Of a stretch of DNA of 9,316 nt, positions 1 to 6,878 are shown in pieces. Below the pieces are notes generated by a model that was not told the DNA's origin, ran no database searches, and saw only the letters and a program-made list of their open reading frames with translations. Every line of letters begins with the position of its first letter. Position 1 is the first letter of the stretch. The position numbers and the translations under genes are program-made. The stretch is from JAGTVB01 sp964624765 (GTDB lineage Bacteria > Pseudomonadota > Gammaproteobacteria > HK1), in the NCBI GenBank assembly GCA_964624765.1, contig CAZUZO010000135.1, positions 1 through 9,316 on the forward strand, written 5' to 3'.

Positions 1-237
1 AATGTTCAAGTCGGCAGGTCTGGTTAGTCCACAAATCAGGTAGGTGCGCTATAGCGTTTCTTTGACAGCCTTGCAACCGAGATGGGGCTGTCGGAGGCGA
101 CCATCCCCATGGTAGACACCGGCAGCGGAAATCCCTATCGTTTGCGGAAGCCGTGCATGTCATGGCCTATAGCATAGGGAGCCGACGGCTCGAGAGATAA
201 TAATGAAGGCGACGCCCAACTGGTTAAGGTGAACATC

Positions 238-2379
238 ATGACTATCCACGCTCGAGAAGGCGAGCGGGTTGTTCCCATGGATTGGGACCCTCGAAGTCTA
301 GAACTTCGCCGGGGCCACCCGCTGCCGTTTGGTGCTTCGGTAGTGCGCGGCGGCATCAATTTCTCTATTTTTGCTAAAGCTGCCGCCGAAGTCGTGCTGG
401 TGCTTTTCCATCCGCAACGGCGGTCTCCGCTGGCCGAGTTCCAACTCGATCCGCTTCTTAATAAGACCGGAGACGTGTGGCATGCCTTCATTCACGGGCT
501 CGACCCGGGGGTTCAATACGGCTACCGAATGGACCGACAGCCTAACGATGCTCCGCACCTCTATCCCTTCAACCGAGAACAGCTGCTGTTGGATCCCTAT
601 AGCCACGTGATCTGCGGGCGACCGCGATGGGGGGTGACGGCCGACATCGAAGCACGCCACTCCTCAGGGAGCAGCGGTCGGCGTTGCCTAGTCGTCGCAG
701 AGGACGACTTCGACTGGGAAGACGAGCAACCGCTCAACATTCCGTTGGTCGAGACTATCATCTATGAGTTACACGTTCGAGGATTTACCCAACACCCTTC
801 CTCCGGGGTTGAGCGGCCCGGAACTTTTCTTGGATTGGTGGAAAAGATCCCTTACCTGAAGAACTTGGGGGTGACTGCCGTTGAGCTGCTGCCTATCTAT
901 GAGTTTGAAGAGACCGACACCGATCGCCGCAACCCGATGACCAATGAGCCTTTGCTCAACTACTGGGGCTATCATCCCATCTCGTTCTTTGCCCCGAAGG
1001 CGTCTTACAGTTCAGATCATCAAGATCAGGGTGAGCAGGTTGCCGAGTTCAAGCAGATGGTGAAGGCATTTCACGCGGCCGGCATCGAGGTGATCCTCGA
1101 TGTGGTGTTTAATCACACGGCGGAGGGCGATGAGCGCGGCACGACCTTCTCCTTTCGTGGCATCGACAATCGTGTCTACTACATCGTGGACCCGGAAACG
1201 GGTCGCTACCACAACTACTCGGGCTGCGGCAACACCTTCAATTGCAATCATCCGATCGTGCGCGACCTGGTGCTCGACAGCCTACGCTACTGGGTGACCG
1301 AGATGCACGTCGACGGTTTTCGTTTTGATCTGGCTGCCATACTGGGGCGCGGACAGGATGGATCGGTGCTGCCGAACCCGCCTCTCATCGAACGCATCGC
1401 AGCGGATCCGGTGCTGGCCAATACCAAGCTGATCGCCGAAGCCTGGGACGCGGCCGGACTGTACCAGGTGGGGAGTTTTCCAGCCTGGCGCCGGTGGGCG
1501 GAATGGAACGGGCGGTTTCGGGACGACTTACGGGCCTTCATGCGCGGCGATCCCGGTATGGTGCCGGCCCTTGCCACACGGCTCACGGGCAGTGCCGATC
1601 TCTATCAGACCAGCAATCGGGAGCCTTATCACAGCATCAACTTCATCACCTGCCATGACGGTTTTACCCTGGCGGATCTGGTTTCCTACGACGAAAAGCA
1701 CAACGAGGCGAACGGAGAGAACAACCGAGATGGCGACGATCACAACCTGAGTTGGAACTGTGGGGTAGAAGGTCCGACGGAGTCGGAAGCGATCAATCAG
1801 TTGCGGTTGCGCCAGATGAAGAATATGGCAGCGCTGCTGTTGCTCTCGACCGGTGTGCCCATGATCCTGGCCGGCGATGAGATGGGGCGTACCCAGCAAG
1901 GTAATAACAATGCCTATTGCCAGGACAACGATATCAGTTGGGTTAATTGGACTTTGCAGCGCGAAAACGCTGAGCTGTTCCGGTTTTTTTCTTTGCTGAT
2001 TCGCTTTCGCCGCCAGTGTATCGCGTTGAAACGTAGATCATTCGTGCCGGATAAGGACGATCCGATGTCCTCTCTAGAGTGGCACGGCGTGGAACCCTAT
2101 CAGCCCGACTGGTCGACAGGATCCCGGTCCTTGGCGATGTGCATGCGCGGTAACATGCCCAAGGGTAAGACTCAGAGCTTGTATTTGATCGCCAACGCTT
2201 ATTGGGAAGCTCTGACGTTCAAGCTGCCGACGCCAGGAGAGGAACGCTGGTATCGGGTGATCGACACTCTGCTGGAGTCGCCTTACGATATCGCGGAGCT
2301 CGGTGAGGCGGAACGCCTGTCCGATCAGGGTCACTATACTGCGGGTCCCCGTTCGGTGGTGCTGTTGCTGAGTCGCTAA
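238..2379 (+). CDS. glgX: Glycogen debranching enzyme (isoamylase-type, GH13)
   Basis: Cytoplasmic alpha-1,6-glucosidase that removes short side chains from glycogen, working with glycogen phosphorylase in glycogen breakdown. The 713-residue protein has the usual length for GlgX/TreX. It begins with a CBM48-like beta-sandwich (about residues 20-125, opening GHPLPFGAS) and continues with the catalytic barrel: YELHVRGFT, DVVFNH (288-293), GFRFDLA with the nucleophile D364, IAEAWD with the acid/base E401, and CHDGFTL with D474. All three GH13 catalytic acids are therefore present. A C-terminal beta domain closes the protein. I chose ATG 238 because AAGGTGA (226-232) lies 5 bases upstream; an in-frame GTG at 229 has no such site. 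The TAA stop touches a palindromic repeat. No other glycogen gene is in view. Family assignment is firm; the preferred branch length cannot be read from sequence. Confidence 0.96.
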   Translation: MTIHAREGERVVPMDWDPRSLELRRGHPLPFGASVVRGGINFSIFAKAAAEVVLVLFHPQRRSPLAEFQLDPLLNKTGDVWHAFIHGLDPGVQYGYRMDRQPNDAPHLYPFNREQLLLDPYSHVICGRPRWGVTADIEARHSSGSSGRRCLVVAEDDFDWEDEQPLNIPLVETIIYELHVRGFTQHPSSGVERPGTFLGLVEKIPYLKNLGVTAVELLPIYEFEETDTDRRNPMTNEPLLNYWGYHPISFFAPKASYSSDHQDQGEQVAEFKQMVKAFHAAGIEVILDVVFNHTAEGDERGTTFSFRGIDNRVYYIVDPETGRYHNYSGCGNTFNCNHPIVRDLVLDSLRYWVTEMHVDGFRFDLAAILGRGQDGSVLPNPPLIERIAADPVLANTKLIAEAWDAAGLYQVGSFPAWRRWAEWNGRFRDDLRAFMRGDPGMVPALATRLTGSADLYQTSNREPYHSINFITCHDGFTLADLVSYDEKHNEANGENNRDGDDHNLSWNCGVEGPTESEAINQLRLRQMKNMAALLLLSTGVPMILAGDEMGRTQQGNNNAYCQDNDISWVNWTLQRENAELFRFFSLLIRFRRQCIALKRRSFVPDKDDPMSSLEWHGVEPYQPDWSTGSRSLAMCMRGNMPKGKTQSLYLIANAYWEALTFKLPTPGEERWYRVIDTLLESPYDIAELGEAERLSDQGHYTAGPRSVVLLLSR

Positions 2380-2523
2380 GAAGCTGTTTTAAAAACGTCA
2401 CGAGCGCCGCCAGAGCAAGGCGCACGGCAGCGAGAAAGCGGAGTGTACAAAGGAGTACATGAGCATTTCGAGCTGCCGCGCAACGCAGCTCAGGCAAGCG
2501 CAGTCGTTATTTAAAACAGCTTC
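2380..2523. repeat. MITE-like palindromic repeat, 144 bp
   Basis: The ends are perfect 14-bp inverted repeats, GAAGCTGTTTTAAA (2380-2393) and its complement (2510-2523). The two halves are imperfect complements along almost their whole length, so the element can fold into one long hairpin; its tip is TGTAC/GTACA (2444-2448 and 2455-2459). TAA lies immediately outside both ends (2377-2379 and 2524-2526), compatible with a 3-bp target duplication, the left copy being the glgX stop codon. There is no room for a transposase, so it would be a non-autonomous element moved in trans. From memory it resembles intergenic repeats common in beta- and gammaproteobacteria; this was not checked. It could also act as a bidirectional terminator or mRNA-stabilising hairpin. 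Confidence 0.85.
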
Positions 2524-2569
2524 TAAGTGGAGGCTGGATGGTGACCCAAGCTGCGGGCGGAGTCAAGAC

Positions 2570-3007
2570 ATGTCAATGCATAGCGAACAGCGCGTGATCG
2601 CCTGCTCCCCCGAGCAATTCTTTGACATCGTCGCCGATGTGGAGAGCTATCCTGTGTTTCTGCCGTTTTGGCGTGAGGCGAAGGTTTATCGGCGCACAGG
2701 ACAGGTCTACTACACGCGGCAAGAGATCGGCATTGGCCCGGTACGGGAGAATTTCCGTTCCAAGACGACGCTGCAGCCTCCAACTCAAATCGACATCGTT
2801 TCTTCCGAGCCGATGTTTCAAGAATTCGCCATTCACTGGAAGTTCAAACCCACGCCGGCGGGGGAATGCCAGATACGATTCACGCTCTCGATCGAGGCTC
2901 GCTCGGGCCTGCTGCGCAAGATAATGGATGCCTTGTTGGCGGACACCGCGCGGAGTATGGTCGCCGCCTTCGAACGACGTGCTGGGGAGCTTTACGGTTC
3001 AAAGTAG
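2570..3007 (+). CDS. START/COQ10-family (RatA-like) SRPBCC protein
   Basis: A 145-residue protein with the SRPBCC/START lipid-binding fold. Recognisable family features are VADVESYPVFLPFW near the N-terminus (about 21-34), a central run of alternating beta strands, WKFKP followed by CQIRFTLSIE (about 90-109), and a final helix ending MVAAFERRAGELYG. Relatives include mitochondrial COQ10, which binds ubiquinone and supports respiration, and E. coli RatA (YfjG), reported to interfere with 70S ribosome assembly. A quinone-related role is more conservative than a toxin role. I chose ATG 2570 because GGAG (2559-2562) lies 7 bases upstream and the start matches family length. The frame stays open upstream to an ATG at 2459, but those 37 codons lie mainly in the repeat. 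In many proteobacteria this gene neighbours smpB; here it sits between glgX and hppA. Confidence 0.85.
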   Translation: MSMHSEQRVIACSPEQFFDIVADVESYPVFLPFWREAKVYRRTGQVYYTRQEIGIGPVRENFRSKTTLQPPTQIDIVSSEPMFQEFAIHWKFKPTPAGECQIRFTLSIEARSGLLRKIMDALLADTARSMVAAFERRAGELYGSK

Positions 3008-3038
3008 CTCTTGTGACAGCCGTCGATGGCCGACCCGA

Positions 3039-3169
3039 GAGCTTGTGAAAAACCGTCGCGATCCACCCGAGCCAGGTGGATAACGCCGAGCCACGAGACC
3101 TATCAGCCAGGTAGGCAAGCAGCGCCCAACGCCACGATTGGGTCGCGCAGCAGGTCTTGCGACAAGCTC
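3039..3169. repeat. Possible 131-bp hairpin-ended element
   Basis: The stretch begins with GAGCTTGT (3039-3046) and ends with its exact complement ACAAGCTC (3162-3169). Inside are a perfect 7-bp stem with a 7-base loop, ATCCACC/GGTGGAT (3061-3067 and 3075-3081); AGACCT/AGGTCT (3096-3101 and 3152-3157); and GCGCCCAA pairing with TTGGGtCGC across one bulge (3122-3129 and 3138-3146). Nested and serial stems like these suit a small mobile repeat or a structured RNA. The flanks show no convincing target duplication, and no second copy is visible in the window, so the boundaries are tentative. Confidence 0.35.
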
Positions 3170-3199
3170 GAAAGGCGTACCTTCGGCGCCCAAGCCTTC

Positions 3200-3301
3200 G
3201 GCAGCCGAACCCCTGGCAAACAAGGGTGTGTGCGGAGGCGGCCGTACCCAAACCGACAAGGATGTCTTCGCGGCGTCCCTTGCGGCCCTGGGTCGGCTGC
3301 C
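3200..3301. repeat. Inverted pair GGCAGCCGA / TCGGCTGCC
   Basis: GGCAGCCGA (3200-3208) is exactly complementary to TCGGCTGCC (3293-3301), about 84 bases apart. The match extends imperfectly on both sides: inward through ACCCCTGG and CCCTGGG, outward through GCCTT and AAGGC. The pair could close a large stem-loop. No coding frame between the arms is convincing. It may belong to the same repeat debris as the element just upstream. Function is unknown. Confidence 0.3.
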
Positions 3302-3766
3302 TCAAAGGCAAAGGCCATCAATCGGCTGAAGGGATGACCAATGTCCGAAAGGGAGTACAGCCGGGACTCCAGGCCAGGGATCGGCAGTACCGCCTTGCCT
3401 AGTGTAATCTCCTGCAGAAAGCCTTACACTTGCCGGGCGATTGGGAAATGGACCGCAGATAACCCTTGCCACAGCAGCCAAAACGTTTTCAGCGGTGAGA
3501 AAGTAGCTGGGGTCGGAGAGTGCCAGCTCCCAAGAACACTCGTTAAGAAGAAAGCCAAAGCGAAAAGAGCGCGGTACTTGGGGAAGGGTTGTCTTGATCG
3601 ATGCGCAAGTGATCGTAGTCCCACCAAAGCGCCTTTCAGAGGCTTACAGTTCGCTGCAGTCGCTTTTCGGCTCTAGACCGGTAGCTGCTAAGTGATCGGT
3701 ATTTCGATGCGTTGCCAGCGCATGGGGATATCCCGAGGTCGGTAATAGTCTGGAGGATTCAGGAGA

Positions 3767-5803
3767 ATGGAGATTATCCGCAATCATCTGCCCTTGATCT
3801 GTGCGCTCGTCGGTGTGGCGGGGATCCTATATTCCGTTGTCCTTGCGGGGCGCGTACGGCGTGCGCCAGATGGCAACGAACGCATGCGAGAGATCGCTGC
3901 CGCTATCAGCGAGGGGGCCATCGCATACCTTAACCGTCAACTGAAAACCGCGGGTATTACCGGCGGCGTGATCGCGGTGGTTATCGCTTTTACCCTCGGC
4001 ATCACCGCCGCCATCGGATTCGTGGTGGGGGCGGTGGCGTCCTATGTGGCCGGTTATGTGGGCATGCGAGTATCGGTGTTGGCCAATGTGCGCGTCGCCG
4101 AGGCAGCGCGGCAGGGATTGGCCGCCGGGCTGGCGCTCGCTTTCAAAGGCGGAGCGGTTACCGGCATTATCGTCGCCAGCCTAGCGCTCACGTCGGTCGC
4201 TGGCTACTACACCATCTTGACCACCACCGGCACCTCCACCCGCGATGCGGTAGTGGCCCTGGTGGCCTTGGGCTTCGGCGGCAGCTTGATTTCGATCTTC
4301 GCTCGTCTCGGCGGCGGTATCTTCACCAAGGGAGCGGATGTCGGTGCCGATCTCGTGGGTAAGGTTGAGGCCGGTATCCCCGAGGACGATCCGCGTAATC
4401 CGGCGGTGATCGCGGATAACGTCGGAGATAACGTCGGTGACTGCGCCGGTATGGCGGCCGACCTCTTCGAGACCTACGCGGTAACGGCCGTTGCGGCCAT
4501 GCTGCTCGGGAACCTGCTTTTCCCCGATATCCTGATCGCCACCGAGTTCCCACTGGCACTGGGTGCGGCGTCTATCATCGCTTCCGTGCTCGCGATTGGT
4601 CTGGTTCGTCTTGGCAAGAGCAACTACATCATGGGGGCGCTCTATAAGGGGATGTTCGGCTCCGCTATCATCGCCGCGGTTTTCTTCTATTTCCTGACCA
4701 TGGATCTGATGGCAGGGCTACCTGGTTTCTCTGCCCTAAACATCTTCTACTCGACGCTAGTTGGTCTCGTGTTGACCGTAGCCATCGTGGGCATCACCGA
4801 GTACTACACCGGCATCTATGGGCCGGTGAAGTATGTCGCGAACGCCTCGGTTACCGGGCATGCCACGAACATCATCGCGGGTCTTTCGGTGGGCATGCAG
4901 GCCACGGCGGCCCCGGTCCTCGTGATCTGTCTGGGGATCTTTATGGCGTATCACTTCGCATCGCTCTATGGTATTGCCATGGCGGTGATGGCCATGCTGT
5001 CGATGACAGGGATGGTGATCGCCATCGACGCCTACGGCCCGATTACCGACAATGCCGGCGGCATCGCCGAGATGGCGGAGATGGAGCAGAGCGTGCGTGC
5101 GGTGACCGACCCCCTGGATGCGGTGGGCAATACCACCAAGGCGGTGACCAAGGGCTATGCCATCGGCTCGGCCGGCCTGGCGGCGCTCGTGCTGTTTGCC
5201 TCCTACGTGTACGAATTTGAGTTGCACGGTTCTGCCGGCACCGATATTCGCTTCGAGCTGAACGATGTGAAGGTCGTGATCGGTCTGTTCATCGGTGGCA
5301 TGTTGCCTTATCTGTTCGCCTCGATCGCCATGAAGGCCGTGGGTGACGCTGGGGCTGCGGTGGTGCAGGAGGTGCGGCGGCAGTTTCGCGAAATTCCCGG
5401 CATCATGGAAGGTACGGCGAAGCCAGATTATGGCACCTGCGTGGATATCGTGACCAAGTTCGCCCTCAAGAAGATGCTGATCCCGGCGCTGATTCCAGTG
5501 GTCGCCCCGATCCTGGTGGGGGTATTTCTCGGCAAGGAGGCGCTGGGAGGGTTGCTCATCGGTAGCATCGTGACGGGACTGTTCGTGGCACTTTCCATGA
5601 CTACCGGTGGGGCGGCCTGGGATAACGCGAAGAAATATATCGAAGACGGCCACCTGGGTGGCAAGGGTAGCGATGCCCACAAAGCGGCCGTGACGGGCGA
5701 CACCGTCGGGGACCCGTACAAAGATACGGCTGGTCCGGCGGTGAATCCGATGATCAAGATTTTGAACGTGGTGGCTTTGCTCATGGTGCCATTCTTGTTG
5801 TAG
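3767..5803 (+). CDS. hppA: Membrane-bound proton-pumping pyrophosphatase, K+-independent type
   Basis: An integral cytoplasmic-membrane enzyme that hydrolyses pyrophosphate and pumps protons. The 678 residues are dominated by hydrophobic helices, consistent with the family's roughly 16 membrane spans. Pyrophosphate/Mg-binding motifs are intact: DVGADLVGKVE (191-201), DNVGDNVGD (217-225), ITDNAGG (426-432), AAWDNAKKYIE (616-626) and GDTVGDPYKDTAGPAVNP (644-661). The stretch GNTTKA has lysine at 458, where K+-dependent enzymes carry alanine (GNTTAA); this marks the K+-independent H+-pump class known from Rhodospirillum rubrum. GGAGG (3752-3756) lies 10 bases before the ATG, and AGGAG (3761-3765) almost touches it; the first membrane helix starts right after MEIIRNHLP, supporting this start. 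It appears to be transcribed alone, after a long leader region. PPi from ADP-glucose synthesis and other biosyntheses would be its substrate. Confidence 0.97.
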   Translation: MEIIRNHLPLICALVGVAGILYSVVLAGRVRRAPDGNERMREIAAAISEGAIAYLNRQLKTAGITGGVIAVVIAFTLGITAAIGFVVGAVASYVAGYVGMRVSVLANVRVAEAARQGLAAGLALAFKGGAVTGIIVASLALTSVAGYYTILTTTGTSTRDAVVALVALGFGGSLISIFARLGGGIFTKGADVGADLVGKVEAGIPEDDPRNPAVIADNVGDNVGDCAGMAADLFETYAVTAVAAMLLGNLLFPDILIATEFPLALGAASIIASVLAIGLVRLGKSNYIMGALYKGMFGSAIIAAVFFYFLTMDLMAGLPGFSALNIFYSTLVGLVLTVAIVGITEYYTGIYGPVKYVANASVTGHATNIIAGLSVGMQATAAPVLVICLGIFMAYHFASLYGIAMAVMAMLSMTGMVIAIDAYGPITDNAGGIAEMAEMEQSVRAVTDPLDAVGNTTKAVTKGYAIGSAGLAALVLFASYVYEFELHGSAGTDIRFELNDVKVVIGLFIGGMLPYLFASIAMKAVGDAGAAVVQEVRRQFREIPGIMEGTAKPDYGTCVDIVTKFALKKMLIPALIPVVAPILVGVFLGKEALGGLLIGSIVTGLFVALSMTTGGAAWDNAKKYIEDGHLGGKGSDAHKAAVTGDTVGDPYKDTAGPAVNPMIKILNVVALLMVPFLL

Positions 5804-5916
5804 CGCATTGGACCGGTTAGAGAGAGGGGCTTAGAGTATCCCTGTTCGTCGAATGCCCTTGACGCGCTGGGTTAGCTAGGTCAGGTCGTCTAGGAGCCAA
5901 GAGTCGAGGAGAGGTG

Positions 5917-6768
5917 ATGCCGATTCGACTGGCGAATAAAGAGGGGCGAGCGGTGTTAGTCGTGGAAGGTGGGCTCCTCGATGTCTACCGAGCTTCAAAA
6001 GGCACCTTTGGCCCCGATCCGATGTCGGTACTCGAGCATTGGGAGGCTTTTCGGGACTGGGCCACCGGGACCAGTTCCGGGCCCACCGAACCCCTGGATG
6101 AAACCGAGCTCAGTGCCTGCGTGCCTCGCCCCGGCAGCGTGTTTGCGATCGGGCTCAATTATCGGGCCCATGCCGAGGAAGCTGGGCTTGACCGGCCGAC
6201 TCGGCCGATGGTGTTCACCAAATTCCCGAGCTGCGTGACGGGGCCGAGGAGCGATATCTATCTGTTCTCGGACCGGGTGGACTGGGAGGTGGAGCTAGTA
6301 GTGGTCATCGGTCGCACTGGCGCACGAATCGCCGAGGATGTCGCGCTGGAGTACGTGGCGGGGTACTGTGTCGGGCAGGATATCTCGGATCGGCGGCTTC
6401 AGTTTGGCGACAAACCGCCTCAGTTTTCCATGGGTAAGTCGAGGGAGACATTTGGTCCCATCGGGCCTGCGATCGTGTCGTTGGACGCTTTTGCTGACCC
6501 CAACGACTTGCACATCAGCTGTGAGGTGGCTGGGGAGAGGATGCAAGATAGCCGCACCAGCACGATGATTTTCTCCGTACCCGAGCTGGTGAGCTATCTA
6601 TCAGGCATCTGCAGGCTGCGACCGGGTGATCTGATCTTCTCCGGTACGCCGAGTGGCGTTGGCGCCGTGCGCGAACCCCGGCGGTATCTCCAAGCGGGGG
6701 AACTCATCGTCAGCACCATCGAGAATGTGGGTTCCCTTATGAATCGTTGTGTTCCGCCACCCTATTAG
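5917..6768 (+). CDS. Fumarylacetoacetate hydrolase (FAH) family enzyme
   Basis: A 283-residue cytoplasmic enzyme of the FAH superfamily, whose members hydrolyse, decarboxylate or isomerise beta-dicarbonyl acids. The N-terminal part (1-70) is variable; the FAH domain starts near FAIGLNYRAHAEEAG. Metal-binding acids are visible as E124 and E126 in DWEVELVVVIG and D155 in GQDISDR. A likely catalytic His-x-x-Glu is H85/E88. K174 and the loop GTPSGVG (243-249) are also typical. Full length and an unbroken motif set suggest an active enzyme, but the substrate is not predictable: candidates include acylpyruvates, oxaloacetate and homoprotocatechuate-pathway intermediates. No aromatic-degradation gene is in view. 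ATG 5917 is preferred because AGGAG (5907-5911) lies 5 bases upstream; the adjacent GTG 5914 is too close to that site. The gene sits 113 bases after hppA and is separated from hupK by a hairpin. Confidence 0.9.
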   Translation: MPIRLANKEGRAVLVVEGGLLDVYRASKGTFGPDPMSVLEHWEAFRDWATGTSSGPTEPLDETELSACVPRPGSVFAIGLNYRAHAEEAGLDRPTRPMVFTKFPSCVTGPRSDIYLFSDRVDWEVELVVVIGRTGARIAEDVALEYVAGYCVGQDISDRRLQFGDKPPQFSMGKSRETFGPIGPAIVSLDAFADPNDLHISCEVAGERMQDSRTSTMIFSVPELVSYLSGICRLRPGDLIFSGTPSGVGAVREPRRYLQAGELIVSTIENVGSLMNRCVPPPY

Positions 6769-6809
6769 GCGCGACTCGCCTAACGATGCCATGAAGGTGG
6801 CGGTAGCCG

Positions 6810-6830
6810 CCGCCGGTCGACGACCGGCGG
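6810..6830 (+). terminator. GC-rich hairpin after the FAH-family gene
   Basis: A perfect 8-bp stem CCGCCGGT/ACCGGCGG (6810-6817 and 6823-6830) encloses the loop CGACG, and a G-T pair can extend it. It is followed by TTTGGGGTTCT, a broken T tract, so intrinsic termination would be weak. It sits 41 bases after the FAH-family stop and 48 bases before hupK, where one transcription unit probably ends and the hydrogenase cluster starts. It could instead belong to the hupK leader. Confidence 0.5.
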
Positions 6831-6878
6831 TTTGGGGTTCTACGGGGCGTACACACATGCGCCAGGGTTAGAACCGCC

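Larger units (their letters stand above)
3008..3766. other. 759-bp region without a convincing gene, rich in inverted repeats
   Basis: Open frames here are short, overlap on both strands and resemble no family I know. The left half (3008-3340) is GC-rich and holds several hairpins and two longer inverted pairs, listed separately. The right half (3340-3700) looks less GC-rich and purine-rich. It contains a 7-bp stem AGTGTAA/TTACACT (3401-3407, 3424-3430), the 10-bp palindrome AAAACGTTTT (3480-3489) and a small hairpin ATGCG/CGCAT (3707-3711, 3719-3723). A 111-codon frame (3341-3676) has GAAGGG 7 bases before its ATG but uses many AGA/AGG codons and has an unprotein-like composition, so I do not call it. 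I looked for tmRNA, RNase P RNA, tRNA and group II intron signatures and found none. It presumably includes the hppA promoter, but no clear -35/-10 pair was found. Confidence 0.6.

Noticed and set aside
62..67. TTGACA as a possible -35 box for glgX
   Set aside because: No acceptable -10 box lies 16-18 bases downstream; AT-rich GATAATAAT near 195-203 is too far away to pair with it.
82..177. Short frame upstream of glgX starting MGLSEATIPMVDTGSGNPY, extendable to about position 55
   Set aside because: Only 31 codons, no ribosome-binding site, in-frame TAGs at 25 and 52, and no family recognised. It could be the tail of a decayed gene, but the evidence is too thin.
2880..3337. Several overlapping frames on both strands across 2880-3337
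   Set aside because: They overlap each other and the COQ10-like gene, are Arg/Pro/Cys-rich, and reflect the GC-rich inverted repeats.
3341..3676. 111-codon frame with GAAGGG 7 bases before its ATG
   Set aside because: Many rare AGA/AGG codons, an odd Cys/Arg/Lys-rich composition and no family resemblance; it ends in the hppA leader and is probably a chance frame. Kept as a note because of the well-placed ribosome-binding site.
3008..3766. tmRNA, RNase P RNA, tRNA or group II intron in the long gap
   Set aside because: A RatA-like gene is often near smpB and tmRNA, so I looked for tmRNA ends and the ANDENYALAA-type tag, RNase P conserved blocks, T-loop GGTTCGA and intron domain V. None was found.
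4757..5680. 307-codon antisense frame inside hppA
   Set aside because: Rich in His, Arg and Asp in the pattern produced by the complement of a GC-biased gene. The sense strand encodes an intact pyrophosphatase with every motif.
5804..5916. Terminator between hppA and the FAH-family gene
   Set aside because: No strong stem followed by a T run was seen in the gap, so neither a terminator nor co-transcription can be claimed.
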